Shown: positions 1 to 8,841, counted from the first letter of the stretch. The stretch is 39,940 nucleotides of DNA from Paraburkholderia dinghuensis (GCF_003837865.1 NZ_RQIS01000029.1:1-39940); one strand, 5' to 3'. Made by a program: numbers and translations. Notes: generated by a model not told the origin, from the sequence alone.

Positions 1-98
1 CCGACATGGTTCCGCCGGCGATCTTTCGCCTGTAGAGCTTGAAAGGCGCTATGCGCTGAACGGCTCGTGAGTGTCTATGAAACTCTGGCCGGTCCAAA

Positions 99-129
99 GT
101 GCCAAATCATGCGCTAAACGGTGCCAAAT
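99..129. repeat. Two direct copies of GTGCCAAAT, 22 bp apart
   Basis: GTGCCAAAT occurs at 99-107 and again at 121-129, each followed by a GC-rich tail. Short spaced repeats like this are seen at the ends of IS21-type insertion sequences, and the position just beyond a tRNA gene is typical for island remnants. No transposase is visible, so the assignment to a mobile element is only a suggestion. The remainder of 1-180 shows no gene I can support. Confidence 0.35.
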
Positions 130-181
130 TGCGCGCGACGCTACAACCTTTTTCCGGTAACACGACGGTAACTGAGGGCAG

Positions 182-221
182 AAAAAGAAAAAGGACTTAC
201 GGCTTGACACCGTAAGTCCTT
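182..221 (-). terminator. Rho-independent terminator of tRNA-Pro
   Basis: A perfect 12-bp stem (191-202 with 210-221) around a 7-nt loop is followed, on the minus strand, by a U-rich tract (A-run at 182-192 on the plus strand). It starts nine bases beyond the tRNA 3' end and is the obvious end of the tRNA-Pro transcript. Confidence 0.85.
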
Positions 222-229
222 GATTTCAT

Positions 230-306
230 TGGTCGGAGCGATAGGATTCGAACCTACGACCCTCTGATCCCAAATCAGATGCGCTACCAGGCTGCGCTAC
301 GCTCCG
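230..306 (-). tRNA. tRNA-Pro (anticodon TGG)
   Basis: Read on the minus strand, the 77-nt gene has a 7-bp acceptor stem (CGGAGCG with CGCTCCG), a D arm with GCGCAGCCTGGTAGCGC, an anticodon stem-loop CTGATTTGGGATCAG giving TGG, a T arm with GGTTCGAATCC, and an encoded CCA end. Promoter and terminator are both visible, so it is a single-gene unit. tRNA genes of this type are common integration sites, and the repeat-bearing DNA beyond it may be an island edge. Confidence 0.97.
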
Positions 307-317
307 ACGAATCAATG

Positions 318-347
318 ATTATATCGGTTGACACCCGCTTCCGTCAA
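318..347 (-). promoter_or_regulatory. Sigma70-type promoter of tRNA-Pro
   Basis: On the minus strand TTGACG (-35, 342-347) and a perfect TATAAT (-10, 318-323) are separated by 18 bp. The -10 box lies 11 bp upstream of the first tRNA base. Confidence 0.75.
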
Positions 348-427
348 ATCGGGCCACCGCGCCTTGCTGTGAACAGCCCGCGCGTGCACCATGCGAGGAC
401 CCGCCGCCCCCATTGAAGGAGACATAG

Positions 428-892
428 ATGGACCTCATCCTCTGGCGCCACGCCGAAGCCGAAGAGATGGCCGCCAGCGACCTCGCCCGCCAGCTCACCA
501 CACGCGGGCGCAAGCAGGCGCAGAACGTCGCGAAGTGGCTGCGTGCGCGCCTGCCCGATGACGCTCTCATTCTCGCAAGCCCGGCCACCCGCACAATCCA
601 GACCGTCGAAACACTCACCGACCAGTACCGCGTCGTGCGCGAACTCGCCCCCAACGCGAGCGTCGACGACGTTCTCAAAGCCGTCGGCTGGCCGGGTGGC
701 GTCGCGCCGACTGTGGTAGTCGTCGGCCACCAGCCCGTGCTCGGCGAAATCGCCGCGCAGCTCCTGTCGAGTGGCCACGATCAGCGCAGTTGGGCGCTGA
801 AGAAAGGCGCGCTCGTATGGATCGCCAGCCGCGATCGCAACGGTAACGGGCAGGCCGTACTCCACGCTGCGATCACACCCGATCTCGCCTGA
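428..892 (+). CDS. sixA: Phosphohistidine phosphatase SixA
   Basis: This 154-residue protein belongs to the histidine phosphatase superfamily. The N-terminal motif LWRHAEAE (residues 5-12) carries the catalytic Arg-His pair. The second histidine lies in VVVVGHQPVLGE near residue 102. SixA enzymes remove phosphate from phosphohistidine on HPt domains or, in E. coli, from the nitrogen phosphotransferase protein NPr; the target here cannot be read from sequence. The start is supported by GGAG six bases upstream of the ATG. It is followed by the olsB-like gene on the same strand, but the 178-bp gap and likely regulatory DNA there argue against a simple operon. Length and motifs are normal for the family. 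Confidence 0.9.
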   Translation: MDLILWRHAEAEEMAASDLARQLTTRGRKQAQNVAKWLRARLPDDALILASPATRTIQTVETLTDQYRVVRELAPNASVDDVLKAVGWPGGVAPTVVVVGHQPVLGEIAAQLLSSGHDQRSWALKKGALVWIASRDRNGNGQAVLHAAITPDLA

Positions 893-997
893 TACCTTCC
901 GCTCCGGCGTCTGCGCAAATCACGCCACCCCAGTGCGCTCATCCGCACAACCTTGTCCTACGTACACCTTACGTCACGTCACCGAATCGTCATTGCG

Positions 998-1015
998 TTG
1001 CCATGGTAATGTAAC
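998..1015 (+). promoter_or_regulatory. Candidate degenerate Pho box upstream of olsB
   Basis: TTGCCAT-GGTA-ATGTAAC resembles two PhoB half-sites (consensus CTGTCAT) separated by 4 bp. Each half matches 5 of 7 positions, and the GGTA spacer is the same as in one pstS box. It overlaps a separate 6-bp inverted repeat, GTAACG-agc-CGTTAC (1011-1025), which could be an operator for something else. It lies 55 bp before the olsB start. It is degenerate, so confidence is low. Confidence 0.35.
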
Positions 1016-1070
1016 GAGCCGTTACTACATTGGCCGGAAAAGTTTCATTACTATCCGACCAGGACGCACC

Positions 1071-1889
1071 ATGCGAGATCTGCCGACGCACACCCTGCCG
1101 CTCGCCTCGAAATCGTTCGAGTCGAACCGGCGTCTACCGCGTGCCGAAGAAACGATCACCGCGCAGCATCGCCTGCAGGTGACCTGGGCGCGCAGCGACG
1201 AAGAGCTGCGCGAGGCGCAGCGCCTGCGCCACCGCGTGTTCGCCGAAGAAATGGGCGCGCGTCTCACCGGCCCCGCGGGCCTCGATGTCGATGCGTTCGA
1301 CGGCTACTGCGATCACTTGCTCGTGCGCGACCTCGATACGCTCAAGGTCGTCGGCACCTATCGCGTGTTGCCGCCGCACGAGGCACTGCGCATCGGCCGC
1401 CTCTACGCCGAGAGCGAATTTGACGTTTCGCGCCTCGCGCATCTGCGTCCGAAGATGGTCGAAGTGGGCCGCTCGTGTGTACATCCCGATTTCCGCAGTG
1501 GCTCGGTGATCATGTCGCTGTGGGGTGGGCTCGGTTCGTACATGACGTACAACGGCTACGAAACGATGCTCGGCTGCGCGAGCGTGTCCATGGCCGATGG
1601 CGGCCACTACGCGGCGAACCTCTATGCATCGCTCGGCGCGAATGCGCTCACGGCGCCCGAATATCGCGCGTTCCCGCACACGCCTCTGCCCGTCGAAGAA
1701 CTGCGCACCGGCGCTCCCGCCGTGCCGCCGCCGCTCGTCAAGGGCTATCTGCGTCTCGGCGCGAAGATTTGCGGCGCGCCCGCCTGGGATCCCGATTTCA
1801 ATACCGCCGATTTCCTCACGCTGTTCCGTCTCTCCGAGATCAACGAGCGCTACGCGCGTCACTTCCTCGGCGACGCCGTCGCGCGCTAA
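1071..1889 (+). CDS. olsB: OlsB-like L-ornithine N-alpha-acyltransferase (GNAT fold)
   Basis: This 272-residue protein resembles the OlsB acyltransferases (long annotated as putative hemolysins). OlsB transfers a 3-hydroxyacyl group from acyl-ACP to ornithine, the first step in making phosphorus-free ornithine lipids. The core runs from about residue 45 to 235, with EAQRLRHRVFAEEMGARL near residue 50, then the typical DHLLVRD...VVGTYR and VEVGRSCVHPDFR segments. The ATG at 1071 is preferred over the upstream in-frame start at 933 because AGGA precedes it and family members begin with a similar MRDLPTHTLPL. Its neighbours are polyphosphate and Pho-regulon genes, and ornithine lipid synthesis is phosphate-controlled in several bacteria. 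No olsA partner is visible here. The exact substrate is inferred from family. Confidence 0.8.
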   Translation: MRDLPTHTLPLASKSFESNRRLPRAEETITAQHRLQVTWARSDEELREAQRLRHRVFAEEMGARLTGPAGLDVDAFDGYCDHLLVRDLDTLKVVGTYRVLPPHEALRIGRLYAESEFDVSRLAHLRPKMVEVGRSCVHPDFRSGSVIMSLWGGLGSYMTYNGYETMLGCASVSMADGGHYAANLYASLGANALTAPEYRAFPHTPLPVEELRTGAPAVPPPLVKGYLRLGAKICGAPAWDPDFNTADFLTLFRLSEINERYARHFLGDAVAR

Positions 1890-1907
1890 GCCCCCGACGA
1901 AGCACGC

Positions 1908-1946
1908 AAAACAAAACGCCCGGCGAACAGCCGGGCGTTTTGTTTT
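1908..1946. terminator. Bidirectional Rho-independent terminator, olsB/ppx
   Basis: A perfect 17-bp inverted repeat (1908-1924 with 1930-1946) surrounds the 5-nt loop GAACA. Its ends are A-rich on the left and T-rich on the right, so it can stop transcription from both converging genes, olsB and ppx. Confidence 0.85.
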
Positions 1947-1973
1947 GAGCTACCGTGGCAATTCCACCATCAT

Positions 1974-3587
1974 TCAGTCATCCGAATAAACCACACGATA
2001 TGGAATGCCGACTTTCCCCCACTCCGCCGCCTCCTGAATGAGGTTGTAGTCGGTGAGCGGATTATTCTGGACCCACGCGTTCGGCAGGCGCACTTCGTAG
2101 CCGCTACTCTCGTGCGCGACTGAAATCGCGGGCAGGCCAATGTCGGCGCGGCGGCGGCTAAGCAGTCCTGCTAGGCGCAGGCAGAACAGTAGCGGCCATT
2201 CGACGTCGCGCGCCTGCGAGAGCTTCCCGAGTTTGCCGACGTGACCGAGCACGAGCGCGGCGAGCCGCGACTGGTCGGTGCGCGAGAAACCCGGCATGTC
2301 GGCGTTGCTCGCGATATAGGCCGAATGCTTGTGATAGGCGCTGTGCGAGATCGAAAGCCCGATCTCGTGCAGCGACGCCGCCCAGCCGAGGAACATGCGG
2401 TTTTCCTCGCGGCGTTCTTCGTCGCGCTCTTCCCCGGATGCGCAGAGTTGGTCGTAGAACCCCATGGCCAGCTCGCCGATCCGCCCCGCCTGCGCACGAT
2501 CGACGCCATAGCGGCGCATGAAGCCCTCGACGGTGACCGTGCGCATGTCCTCGTGCTGCGAACGCCCGAGCAGGTCGTACAGAACGCCGAGGCGCAGCGC
2601 GGCGTCGGTGGTGTCGGCGTAGTCGATACCCAGCTCGTCGAACACCGCGATCATGATCGAGAGGCCGCCCGCGAGCACCGGCACACGGTCCGGCTTGAGC
2701 GCGACGAGCTTCAGGCGATTCACGTTCTCAGCCTTGATCAGGGCCCGCTTGAGCCGTTCGAGCCCGCCGCGCGTGATGCCGTGCGTGACGCCCGAATCGT
2801 TGAACCCGTTCGCCTCGACGAGTTCCGCAAGCGCGCGCGCCGTGCCCGACGAACCGATCACCTGTTCCCAGCCGGTCTTGTGATAGTCGGAGGAAATAAT
2901 CTGGATTTCGCGCGTGGCCGCGAGTTCCGCCTGGCGCATCGTGTACTCGTCGACGTTGCCTGCGGGAAAAAACTGGCGGCTGTGGCTCACACAGCCGATA
3001 TACAGGCTTTCCATACGGATCGGCGTGTAATGCGCGCCAATAATGAACTCCGTCGAGCCGCCGCCGATATCGACGACGAGCCGCTTGCCCGCGCTCGCCG
3101 GCACCGAGTGGGCGGCGCCCGCGTAAATGAGGCGCGCCTCTTCGCGTCCGGCGATGACTTCGATCGGGAAACCGAGCGCGGCTTCGGCCTCGCCGAGAAA
3201 TTCACGCGCATTCTTCGCGACGCGCAGTGCGTTCGTCGCGACCGCACGCACGTGATCGGGATGGAAATCGCGAAGGCGTTCGCCGAATCGTCTGAGTGCG
3301 TCCCAGCCGCGTACCTGCGAGGCGCGGTCGAGCATTTTGTCTTTTGAAAGGCCCGCGGCAAGGCGTACCGGCTCGCGCAGCGCGTCAACCGGATAGATCT
3401 GGCTACCGGCCTCGGTCTCCTCGACCCGGCCGACGATAAGACGAAAGCTGTTCGATCCGAGATCGACGGCGGCAATCAGGTGCGGATTGGTGAGCATCGA
3501 GGGAGCAGGCTCCATGCGGGCGAGCGCTGCCATCCGGGCGGCGGCCGCGCTGTTGAAATGTGTCATTTTAAGCGCACCCGCTTTCAC
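1974..3587 (-). CDS. ppx: Exopolyphosphatase Ppx (Ppx/GppA family)
   Basis: Ppx removes terminal phosphates from polyphosphate, and related enzymes also hydrolyse pppGpp. The actin-like ATPase fold shows the two phosphate-binding motifs AAVDLGSNSFRLIVGR and VVDIGGGSTEFIIG. A C-terminal helical HD-like region contains LHEIGLSISHSAYHKHSAY. The start is uncertain. GTG at 3587 has an excellent GAGGAG seven bases upstream, which I used (537 residues). Homology would allow the ATG at 3497 (MLTNPHLIAAVDLG), which has no clear ribosome site; ATG 3566 and GTG 3611 are also in frame. It is divergent from ppk1, the polymer-making enzyme, with a shared 181-bp control region holding a possible Pho box. 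Confidence 0.93.
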   Translation of the reverse strand: MKAGALKMTHFNSAAAARMAALARMEPAPSMLTNPHLIAAVDLGSNSFRLIVGRVEETEAGSQIYPVDALREPVRLAAGLSKDKMLDRASQVRGWDALRRFGERLRDFHPDHVRAVATNALRVAKNAREFLGEAEAALGFPIEVIAGREEARLIYAGAAHSVPASAGKRLVVDIGGGSTEFIIGAHYTPIRMESLYIGCVSHSRQFFPAGNVDEYTMRQAELAATREIQIISSDYHKTGWEQVIGSSGTARALAELVEANGFNDSGVTHGITRGGLERLKRALIKAENVNRLKLVALKPDRVPVLAGGLSIMIAVFDELGIDYADTTDAALRLGVLYDLLGRSQHEDMRTVTVEGFMRRYGVDRAQAGRIGELAMGFYDQLCASGEERDEERREENRMFLGWAASLHEIGLSISHSAYHKHSAYIASNADMPGFSRTDQSRLAALVLGHVGKLGKLSQARDVEWPLLFCLRLAGLLSRRRADIGLPAISVAHESSGYEVRLPNAWVQNNPLTDYNLIQEAAEWGKVGIPYRVVYSDD

Positions 3588-3687
3588 GATGTCGCTCCTC
3601 ACGCGCGTCACCTTGAACCACTGTGCATGATCGCGGCGAGAGTTGTCGTTTTCGTGATAATGGAGCGTAGAATTAATGACACACCGA

Positions 3688-3705
3688 ATGTCACAATAAT
3701 TTCAT
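3688..3705 (+). promoter_or_regulatory. Candidate Pho box in the ppx/ppk1 gap
   Basis: ATGTCAC-AATA-ATTTCAT reads as two 7-bp PhoB-like half-sites 11 bp apart, each 5 of 7 to CTGTCAT, with an A-rich spacer as in the consensus. It is 63 bp before the chosen ppk1 start and could act on either divergent gene. PhoB control of ppk is known in enteric bacteria. The site itself is prediction only. Confidence 0.45.
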
Positions 3706-3768
3706 CATACTGTGCGAATTTCCGAGCGTCCGTTCGAAACACACCCTGACATTCAGTTTTCATCGCCG

Positions 3769-5832
3769 ATGTCCATCCGCTACCCTTTACTCAATCGCGA
3801 GCTGGGCATTCTGGGATTCAACGAGCGCGTGCTCGCGCAGGCGGCTGACCCCGCCGTCCCGCTGCTCGAACGTCTGCGCTTCATTTGCATTACCAGCAGC
3901 AATCTCGACGAATTCTTTGAAATCCGCATGGCCGGGCTTCAGGAACAGATGCGTGATAACCCTGGTGCGCTCTCACCCGACGGCATGTCGCTACAGCACG
4001 TCTACGACCTCGTGGTCGAGCGCGCGCAGCGCCTCGTGCACCGCCAGTACAGCATGCTGCACGAGACCGTGCTGCCCGCCCTCGAACAGGAAGACATCTT
4101 TTTCCACGGTACCGACGACTGGAACGAGGCCCAGACCGCCTGGGCGCGCAAGTACTTCCTCGACGAGCTGCTGCCGGTCCTCACGCCAATCGGACTCGAT
4201 CCCGCGCACCCGTTCCCGCGCGTGCTCAACAAGAGCCTGAATTTTGTCGTCGAACTCGAGGGCAAGGATGCCTTCGGCCGGCAGGCCGTCATGGGTATCG
4301 TCCAGGCCCCGCGTGCGCTGCCGCGACTCGTTCGCATGCCGCAGGAGTTGTCAGGCTTCCAGCATGGCTTCGTGCTGCTGGGGGCGCTGTTGCAGCGCTT
4401 TGTCGGCGAGCTGTTTCCAAACCTCGTCGTGCGCAGCTGCAACCAGTTCCGTATCACGCGAAACAGCGAGCTCTTCGTCGACGAGGACGAAATCACGAAC
4501 CTGCGTGTTGCGCTGCAGGGTGAGTTGCCGGCGCGACACCTCGGCAACGCGGTGCGGCTCGAAGTGTCCGCCGAGACGCCGGCGCATATCGTGAAGCGTC
4601 TGCTCGACGAGAGCGCGCTCGGCGATAAGGACTGCTATTACGTCGACGGCCCCGTGAATCTCGTGCGTCTCATGCAGTTGCCCGAGATGGTGGACCGCCC
4701 CGAGCTGAAATTCGTGCCGCACGTCCCGGCCATTCCGGCGCGCGTCGCAGCGGGCAGCAATATGTTCGACGTGATCGATCAGGGCGACGTACTGCTGCAC
4801 CACCCTTACGAGAGCTTCCAGCCTGTGCTGGAACTGCTCCTGCAGGCCGCGAATGATCCGAGCGTCGTCGCAATCAAGCAGACCATCTACCGCACGGGCA
4901 CCGATTCGCCGCTGATGGACGCGCTCATGCAGGCCGCGCGCAACGGCAAGGAAGTCACCGTGGTGGTGGAACTGCTCGCGCGCTTCGACGAAGAAACGAA
5001 CATCAACTGGGCCGCGCAGCTCGAAGCGGTGGGCGCGCACGTGGTCTACGGCGTGGTCGGCCACAAGTGCCACGCGAAGATGATGCTGATCGTGCGCCGC
5101 GTGCCGATGAACGGTCGCACAGTGCTGCGCCGCTATGTCCACCTCGGCACGGGCAACTATCACCCGCGCACCGCGCGTCTCTATAGCGACTTCGGGTTGA
5201 TGACGTCCAAGCCGAGGATCTGCGAAGACGTGCATCACGTATTCCAGCAGTTGACCGGTATCGGCGGCGAACTGCAACTGCACGAACTGTGGCAGTCGCC
5301 GTTCACGCTGCACCCGAAGGTCATCGAGTCGATCCGGGCCGAAGCCGAAGCTGCGCGCGCCGGCAAGAAGGCGCGCATCGTCGTGAAGATGAACGCTTTG
5401 CTCGAACCCACCGTGATCGACGAGCTTTACGAGGCGTCGCAGGCCGGCGTGAAAATTGATCTGATCGTGCGCGGCGTCTGCTCGCTGCAGCCGGGCGTGC
5501 CAGGGCTCTCCGAGAACATCACGGTGCGCTCGATCGTCGGCCGCTTCCTCGAGCATCACCGGATCTACTACTTCTATGCGGGCGGCGAGGAAAAAGTCTA
5601 TCTGTCGAGCGCCGACTGGATGGACCGCAACCTGTTCCGGCGCGTCGAGGTGGCCTTCCCGATCGACGACCGGCGCCTCAAGCGTCGCGTGATCGCCGAA
5701 GGCCTCTCGACCTTCCTCGGCGACAATCAGGCGGCGTGGCTCATGCAGAGCGACGGCCACTATCGTCGGCGCCGCGCGGGCAAGGCGGTGCGTAACGCAC
5801 AGTTGAGCCTGCTGTCGAAGTTCTGTCCGTGA
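3769..5832 (+). CDS. ppk1: Polyphosphate kinase Ppk1
   Basis: This 687-residue enzyme makes inorganic polyphosphate reversibly from the ATP gamma phosphate. The N-terminal domain begins with the typical LLNRELGILGFNERVL. The two phospholipase-D-like catalytic domains contain VGHKCHAKMMLI (the autophosphorylated histidine region), HLGTGNYHPRTARLYSDFGL and FLEHHRIYYF with the second essential histidine. I chose ATG 3769 because family members begin just before the LNRE motif; an in-frame GTG at 3712 would add 19 residues with no family support. Neither start has a strong ribosome site. It is divergent from ppx and convergent with phoR, so the locus joins polymer synthesis, breakdown and phosphate sensing. 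Confidence 0.96.
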   Translation: MSIRYPLLNRELGILGFNERVLAQAADPAVPLLERLRFICITSSNLDEFFEIRMAGLQEQMRDNPGALSPDGMSLQHVYDLVVERAQRLVHRQYSMLHETVLPALEQEDIFFHGTDDWNEAQTAWARKYFLDELLPVLTPIGLDPAHPFPRVLNKSLNFVVELEGKDAFGRQAVMGIVQAPRALPRLVRMPQELSGFQHGFVLLGALLQRFVGELFPNLVVRSCNQFRITRNSELFVDEDEITNLRVALQGELPARHLGNAVRLEVSAETPAHIVKRLLDESALGDKDCYYVDGPVNLVRLMQLPEMVDRPELKFVPHVPAIPARVAAGSNMFDVIDQGDVLLHHPYESFQPVLELLLQAANDPSVVAIKQTIYRTGTDSPLMDALMQAARNGKEVTVVVELLARFDEETNINWAAQLEAVGAHVVYGVVGHKCHAKMMLIVRRVPMNGRTVLRRYVHLGTGNYHPRTARLYSDFGLMTSKPRICEDVHHVFQQLTGIGGELQLHELWQSPFTLHPKVIESIRAEAEAARAGKKARIVVKMNALLEPTVIDELYEASQAGVKIDLIVRGVCSLQPGVPGLSENITVRSIVGRFLEHHRIYYFYAGGEEKVYLSSADWMDRNLFRRVEVAFPIDDRRLKRRVIAEGLSTFLGDNQAAWLMQSDGHYRRRRAGKAVRNAQLSLLSKFCP

Positions 5833-5857
5833 AAGCGCTGCGCCGCTTCGCGCGGCG

Positions 5858-5885
5858 CTCGAAGCTCGAAGCTCGAAGCTCGAAG
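5858..5885 (+). repeat. Four perfect tandem copies of CTCGAAG
   Basis: The 7-mer CTCGAAG is repeated four times without interruption between the ppk1 stop and its terminator. It is a simple tandem repeat that could vary in copy number by slippage; it lies outside any coding frame. Confidence 0.9.
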
Positions 5886-5890
5886 CAAAC

Positions 5891-5923
5891 AAAAAGGCCG
5901 CGTAGGATTCACGCGGCCTTTTT
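5891..5923. terminator. Bidirectional terminator, ppk1/phoR
   Basis: The stem AAAAAGGCCGCGT pairs with ACGCGGCCTTTTT around a 7-nt loop. The A and T tracts allow it to end both converging transcripts. Confidence 0.85.
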
Positions 5924-5947
5924 CTTGCCCTCGCAGGCCGTCGGCGA

Positions 5948-7261
5948 TTACGCCGGCGCCGGCTGCCGGCGCGCCGTTCGCGCGGCCGGGAAACGCACCG
6001 TGAACGTGCTGCCCCGCCCTTCCTCGCTCTTCACTTCGAGCACCGCATCGTGGCGCTGCAGCACGTGCTTGACGATCGCGAGGCCGAGGCCGGTGCCACC
6101 CGTGTCGCGCGAACGGCTGCGATCCACGCGATAGAAGCGCTCCGTGAGCCGCGGTATATCGACCGCCGGAATGCCGAGCCCGCTGTCCGTCACCGAGAAC
6201 ACCGCGCAATTGTTTTCAGCGCGCCACGACAGATGCACCGTCCCGCCCTCGGGCGTGTAGCGCACTGCATTGGTCGCAAGATTGCCGAGCGCGCTCAACA
6301 CCTCGGTTTCCGAGCCGGTCACGCTCAGGCTGTCGTCAAAATCCGCCGTGATGTGATGATGTCCGCCGGAGAGACTCTCCGCGTCTTCGCGCACGTGACA
6401 CAGCACCGCGCGCATATCGACCATCTGGTTGCTCTGGACTCGCGCCTCGCCTTCGAGCTGCGCGAGCACCAGCAGGTCCGTCACGATGTGGCGCATGCGG
6501 GCGGCCTGCTGCTCCATCAGTTCGAGGTAGCGTGCGCGCTCGCTTTCGGACAGCGGCAGTTCTCGCATCGTCTCCAGAAAACCCGACAGCACTGTGAGCG
6601 GTGTCTTCAGTTCGTGCGAGACGTTCGCGACGAAGTCACGGCGCATGGCGTCGGTTCGCTCGAGTTCGGTGATGTCCTGCGTCAGCACGAGCTTGCGGTT
6701 GTCGCCGTACGGAAACACCTGAACCGAAATGACGTTCTGCCGGTTGCTGCCCATGCCACGCATGATCAGCATCTCTTCGTAACGGTTCGAATTCAGGTAG
6801 CGCACGAAGTCCGGCTGGCGCACGAGGTGCGTGATGTGCTGGCGCAAATCGCGCTTCGCGTCGAGCCCGAAGTGCTGTTCGGAAATCGCGTTGCACCACT
6901 CGATCTGGTCGTGATCGTCGAGCATCGCGACGCCGTTGGGTGACGCCTGGATCGCCTGGATGAAACGCGAATGCTGCTGCTCGACCTGGCGCACCTGGGC
7001 GTGCCAGCGCTTCGCAAGCTTATGCAGACGATAGTAGATTTCGCCCCACACGCCGGGAGCGCTCGGTACCTCGCCGTAGACCGGCGCATCGAGCAGATGC
7101 CACAGGCGCTGCTTGTGAAACGTACTGAAGAAGAGCTGCACGAGCAGTATGCAGACAGCCACCGCCAGCGCAAACTTCACGCCGAACAGCGCACCGATTG
7201 CCGCGCACGCGAGCCCGAGCAGAACAAGCGAAACAATGGAGCGCGCCCAGATGATGTTCAT
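5948..7261 (-). CDS. phoR: Phosphate-regulon sensor histidine kinase PhoR
   Basis: PhoR phosphorylates PhoB when phosphate is scarce, under control of the Pst transporter and PhoU. The 437-residue protein has two N-terminal membrane segments (about 8-26 and 28-46), a PAS region (about 95-200), and a HisKA domain with VSHELKTPLTVL, in which His216 is the phosphorylation site. The ATP-binding domain has NLATNAVRYTPEGG (N box), DSGLGIP (G1) and GGTGLGLAIVKH (G2). There is no large periplasmic domain, as expected for PhoR. An AGGA lies close to the ATG. It follows phoB after a 125-bp gap on the same strand and is the last gene of the pst-pho run, converging with ppk1. Confidence 0.96.
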   Translation of the reverse strand: MNIIWARSIVSLVLLGLACAAIGALFGVKFALAVAVCILLVQLFFSTFHKQRLWHLLDAPVYGEVPSAPGVWGEIYYRLHKLAKRWHAQVRQVEQQHSRFIQAIQASPNGVAMLDDHDQIEWCNAISEQHFGLDAKRDLRQHITHLVRQPDFVRYLNSNRYEEMLIMRGMGSNRQNVISVQVFPYGDNRKLVLTQDITELERTDAMRRDFVANVSHELKTPLTVLSGFLETMRELPLSESERARYLELMEQQAARMRHIVTDLLVLAQLEGEARVQSNQMVDMRAVLCHVREDAESLSGGHHHITADFDDSLSVTGSETEVLSALGNLATNAVRYTPEGGTVHLSWRAENNCAVFSVTDSGLGIPAVDIPRLTERFYRVDRSRSRDTGGTGLGLAIVKHVLQRHDAVLEVKSEEGRGSTFTVRFPAARTARRQPAPA

Positions 7262-7386
7262 GTTCCTGCTTGTCGAAGATAACCCGTCCGAACCAGGCGC
7301 GACATGGACCTGTTAGCGACCCACGGGTGGCCCGGAATCCGCGGGGGCACGCCGCGGCATGCGGCGCGCTTGAGTGCAACGGTGCG

Positions 7387-8088
7387 TCAGGCGCTCCTGG
7401 CGAGACGATAGCCGCTACCGCGCACGGTTTCGATCATAGCATCGCACCCCGCCGGCTTAAGCGCGGCGCGCAGACGCTTGATGTGCACATCCACGGTCCG
7501 CTCTTCGACGAACACGTGATCCCCCCAGACCTGATCTAGCAGTTGCGTGCGGCTGTGCACGCGCTCCGGGTGGGTCATGAAGAAGTGCAGCAGGCGGAAC
7601 TCGGTCGGGCCGAGGTCGAGCTTGATCTCGTTTCCTTCCGCATGCGCGGCCACGCGGTGCGTGGCGGGATCGAGCCTGAGACCGTTGATCGCGACGACGT
7701 CCTCGGTGAGCTGCGGCGCACGGCGGCGCAGCACCGCCTTGATGCGCGCCATCAGCTCCTTCGGCGAAAACGGCTTCGTCACGTAATCATCCGCGCCGAT
7801 TTCGAGGCCGAGCACCTTGTCCTGCTCGTCACCGCGGGCGGTCAGCATGATGATCGGAATATGCTTCGTGCGCTCGTTGTTGCGCAGATCGCGCGCGAAC
7901 GAGACACCCGACTTGCCCGGCAGCATCCAGTCGAGCAGGATGAGATCGGGCAGCACATCGCTGATGAGATTCTGCGCCTGCTCCGCGTTGTACGCGCGGA
8001 TCGGACAATGGCCGGCGTGCTGCAGATTCACCGAAATCAGCTCGGAGATGGCGGGCTCGTCTTCGATGACGAGAATGCTGCTAGGCAT
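7387..8088 (-). CDS. phoB: Phosphate-regulon response regulator PhoB
   Basis: OmpR-family regulator that binds Pho boxes when phosphorylated by PhoR. The receiver domain has the acidic pair in ILVIEDEPA, the phosphate acceptor Asp53 in LLDWMLPG, and the conserved lysine in DYVTKPFSPKEL. The winged-helix DNA-binding domain ends with VWGDHVFVEERTVDVHIKRLR and a GSGYRL close. The ATG at 8088 (233 residues) is preferred over the GTG at 8094 because AGAGG is correctly spaced for it and PhoB proteins begin MPSSILVIEDE. It lies 29 bp downstream of phoU, which implies cotranscription. Likely targets in this window are the boxes before pstS and perhaps those before ppk1 and olsB. Confidence 0.97.
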   Translation of the reverse strand: MPSSILVIEDEPAISELISVNLQHAGHCPIRAYNAEQAQNLISDVLPDLILLDWMLPGKSGVSFARDLRNNERTKHIPIIMLTARGDEQDKVLGLEIGADDYVTKPFSPKELMARIKAVLRRRAPQLTEDVVAINGLRLDPATHRVAAHAEGNEIKLDLGPTEFRLLHFFMTHPERVHSRTQLLDQVWGDHVFVEERTVDVHIKRLRAALKPAGCDAMIETVRGSGYRLARSA

Positions 8089-8117
8089 CGGCACCTCTTG
8101 ATCTTATAAGCGGGTAA

Positions 8118-8822
8118 TTAGCTCAGCGCTTCGCGTTCGAGCGCGTCGCGCGACTTGTGGCGTACATCGGTGCCCTTCACGATGTAAATGATGAACTCGG
8201 CGATGTTCTTCGCATGGTCGCCGATCCGCTCGATCGCCTTCGCGATGAACAGATAGTCGAGCCCGACCGAAATCGTGCGCGGGTCTTCCATCATGTACGT
8301 CACGAGCTTGCGAACGAATGCGCGGAATTCTTCATCGATCGCCTTGTCGTCGCGCACGATCTGCGCGGCGGCCACGGTGTCGAGACGCGCGAAGGCATCG
8401 AGCGCGCGGCGCAGGATCGAGACGGCCATCTCGCCCGAGACCTTGATCTCGGCGATGTTTACACTGCGCGACGCGCCGTCCTCCATCAGGCGCTTCGTGC
8501 GCTTGGCGATTTTTTCGGCTTCGTCGCCGGCGCGCTCGAGGTTCGTAATGGTCTTCGAAATCGCGAGCAGGAGGCGCAGATCGCGCGCGGCCGGCTGGCG
8601 ACGCGCAATGATGTTGCTGCACTCCTCATCGATCTCGACTTCCATCGTGTTGACGCGGTCTTCGGTGGCGATCACGCGATCGGCGGCAGCGCCGTCGAAA
8701 TCGTTCAACGCCTGCATCGCCGTGATGATCTGCGATTCGATGACGCCACCCATTTCGAGGACCTTCGACGACACGAGATTCAGATCGGCGTCGAACTGGC
8801 TGGACAGATGCTTGTCGGACAT
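8118..8822 (-). CDS. phoU: Phosphate signalling regulator PhoU
   Basis: This 234-residue helical protein is built from two PhoU repeats. Each carries a metal-binding E/D-rich stretch, for example RAGDEAEKIAKR and ERIGDHAKNIAEFI. PhoU links the Pst transporter to PhoR and holds the kinase in its phosphatase state when phosphate is plentiful. A GGGAG precedes the ATG by six bases. It sits 19 bp downstream of pstB in the usual pstSCAB-phoU order. Confidence 0.97.
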   Translation of the reverse strand: MSDKHLSSQFDADLNLVSSKVLEMGGVIESQIITAMQALNDFDGAAADRVIATEDRVNTMEVEIDEECSNIIARRQPAARDLRLLLAISKTITNLERAGDEAEKIAKRTKRLMEDGASRSVNIAEIKVSGEMAVSILRRALDAFARLDTVAAAQIVRDDKAIDEEFRAFVRKLVTYMMEDPRTISVGLDYLFIAKAIERIGDHAKNIAEFIIYIVKGTDVRHKSRDALEREALS

Positions 8823-8841
8823 GTCGGGCTCCCTGCAACAA

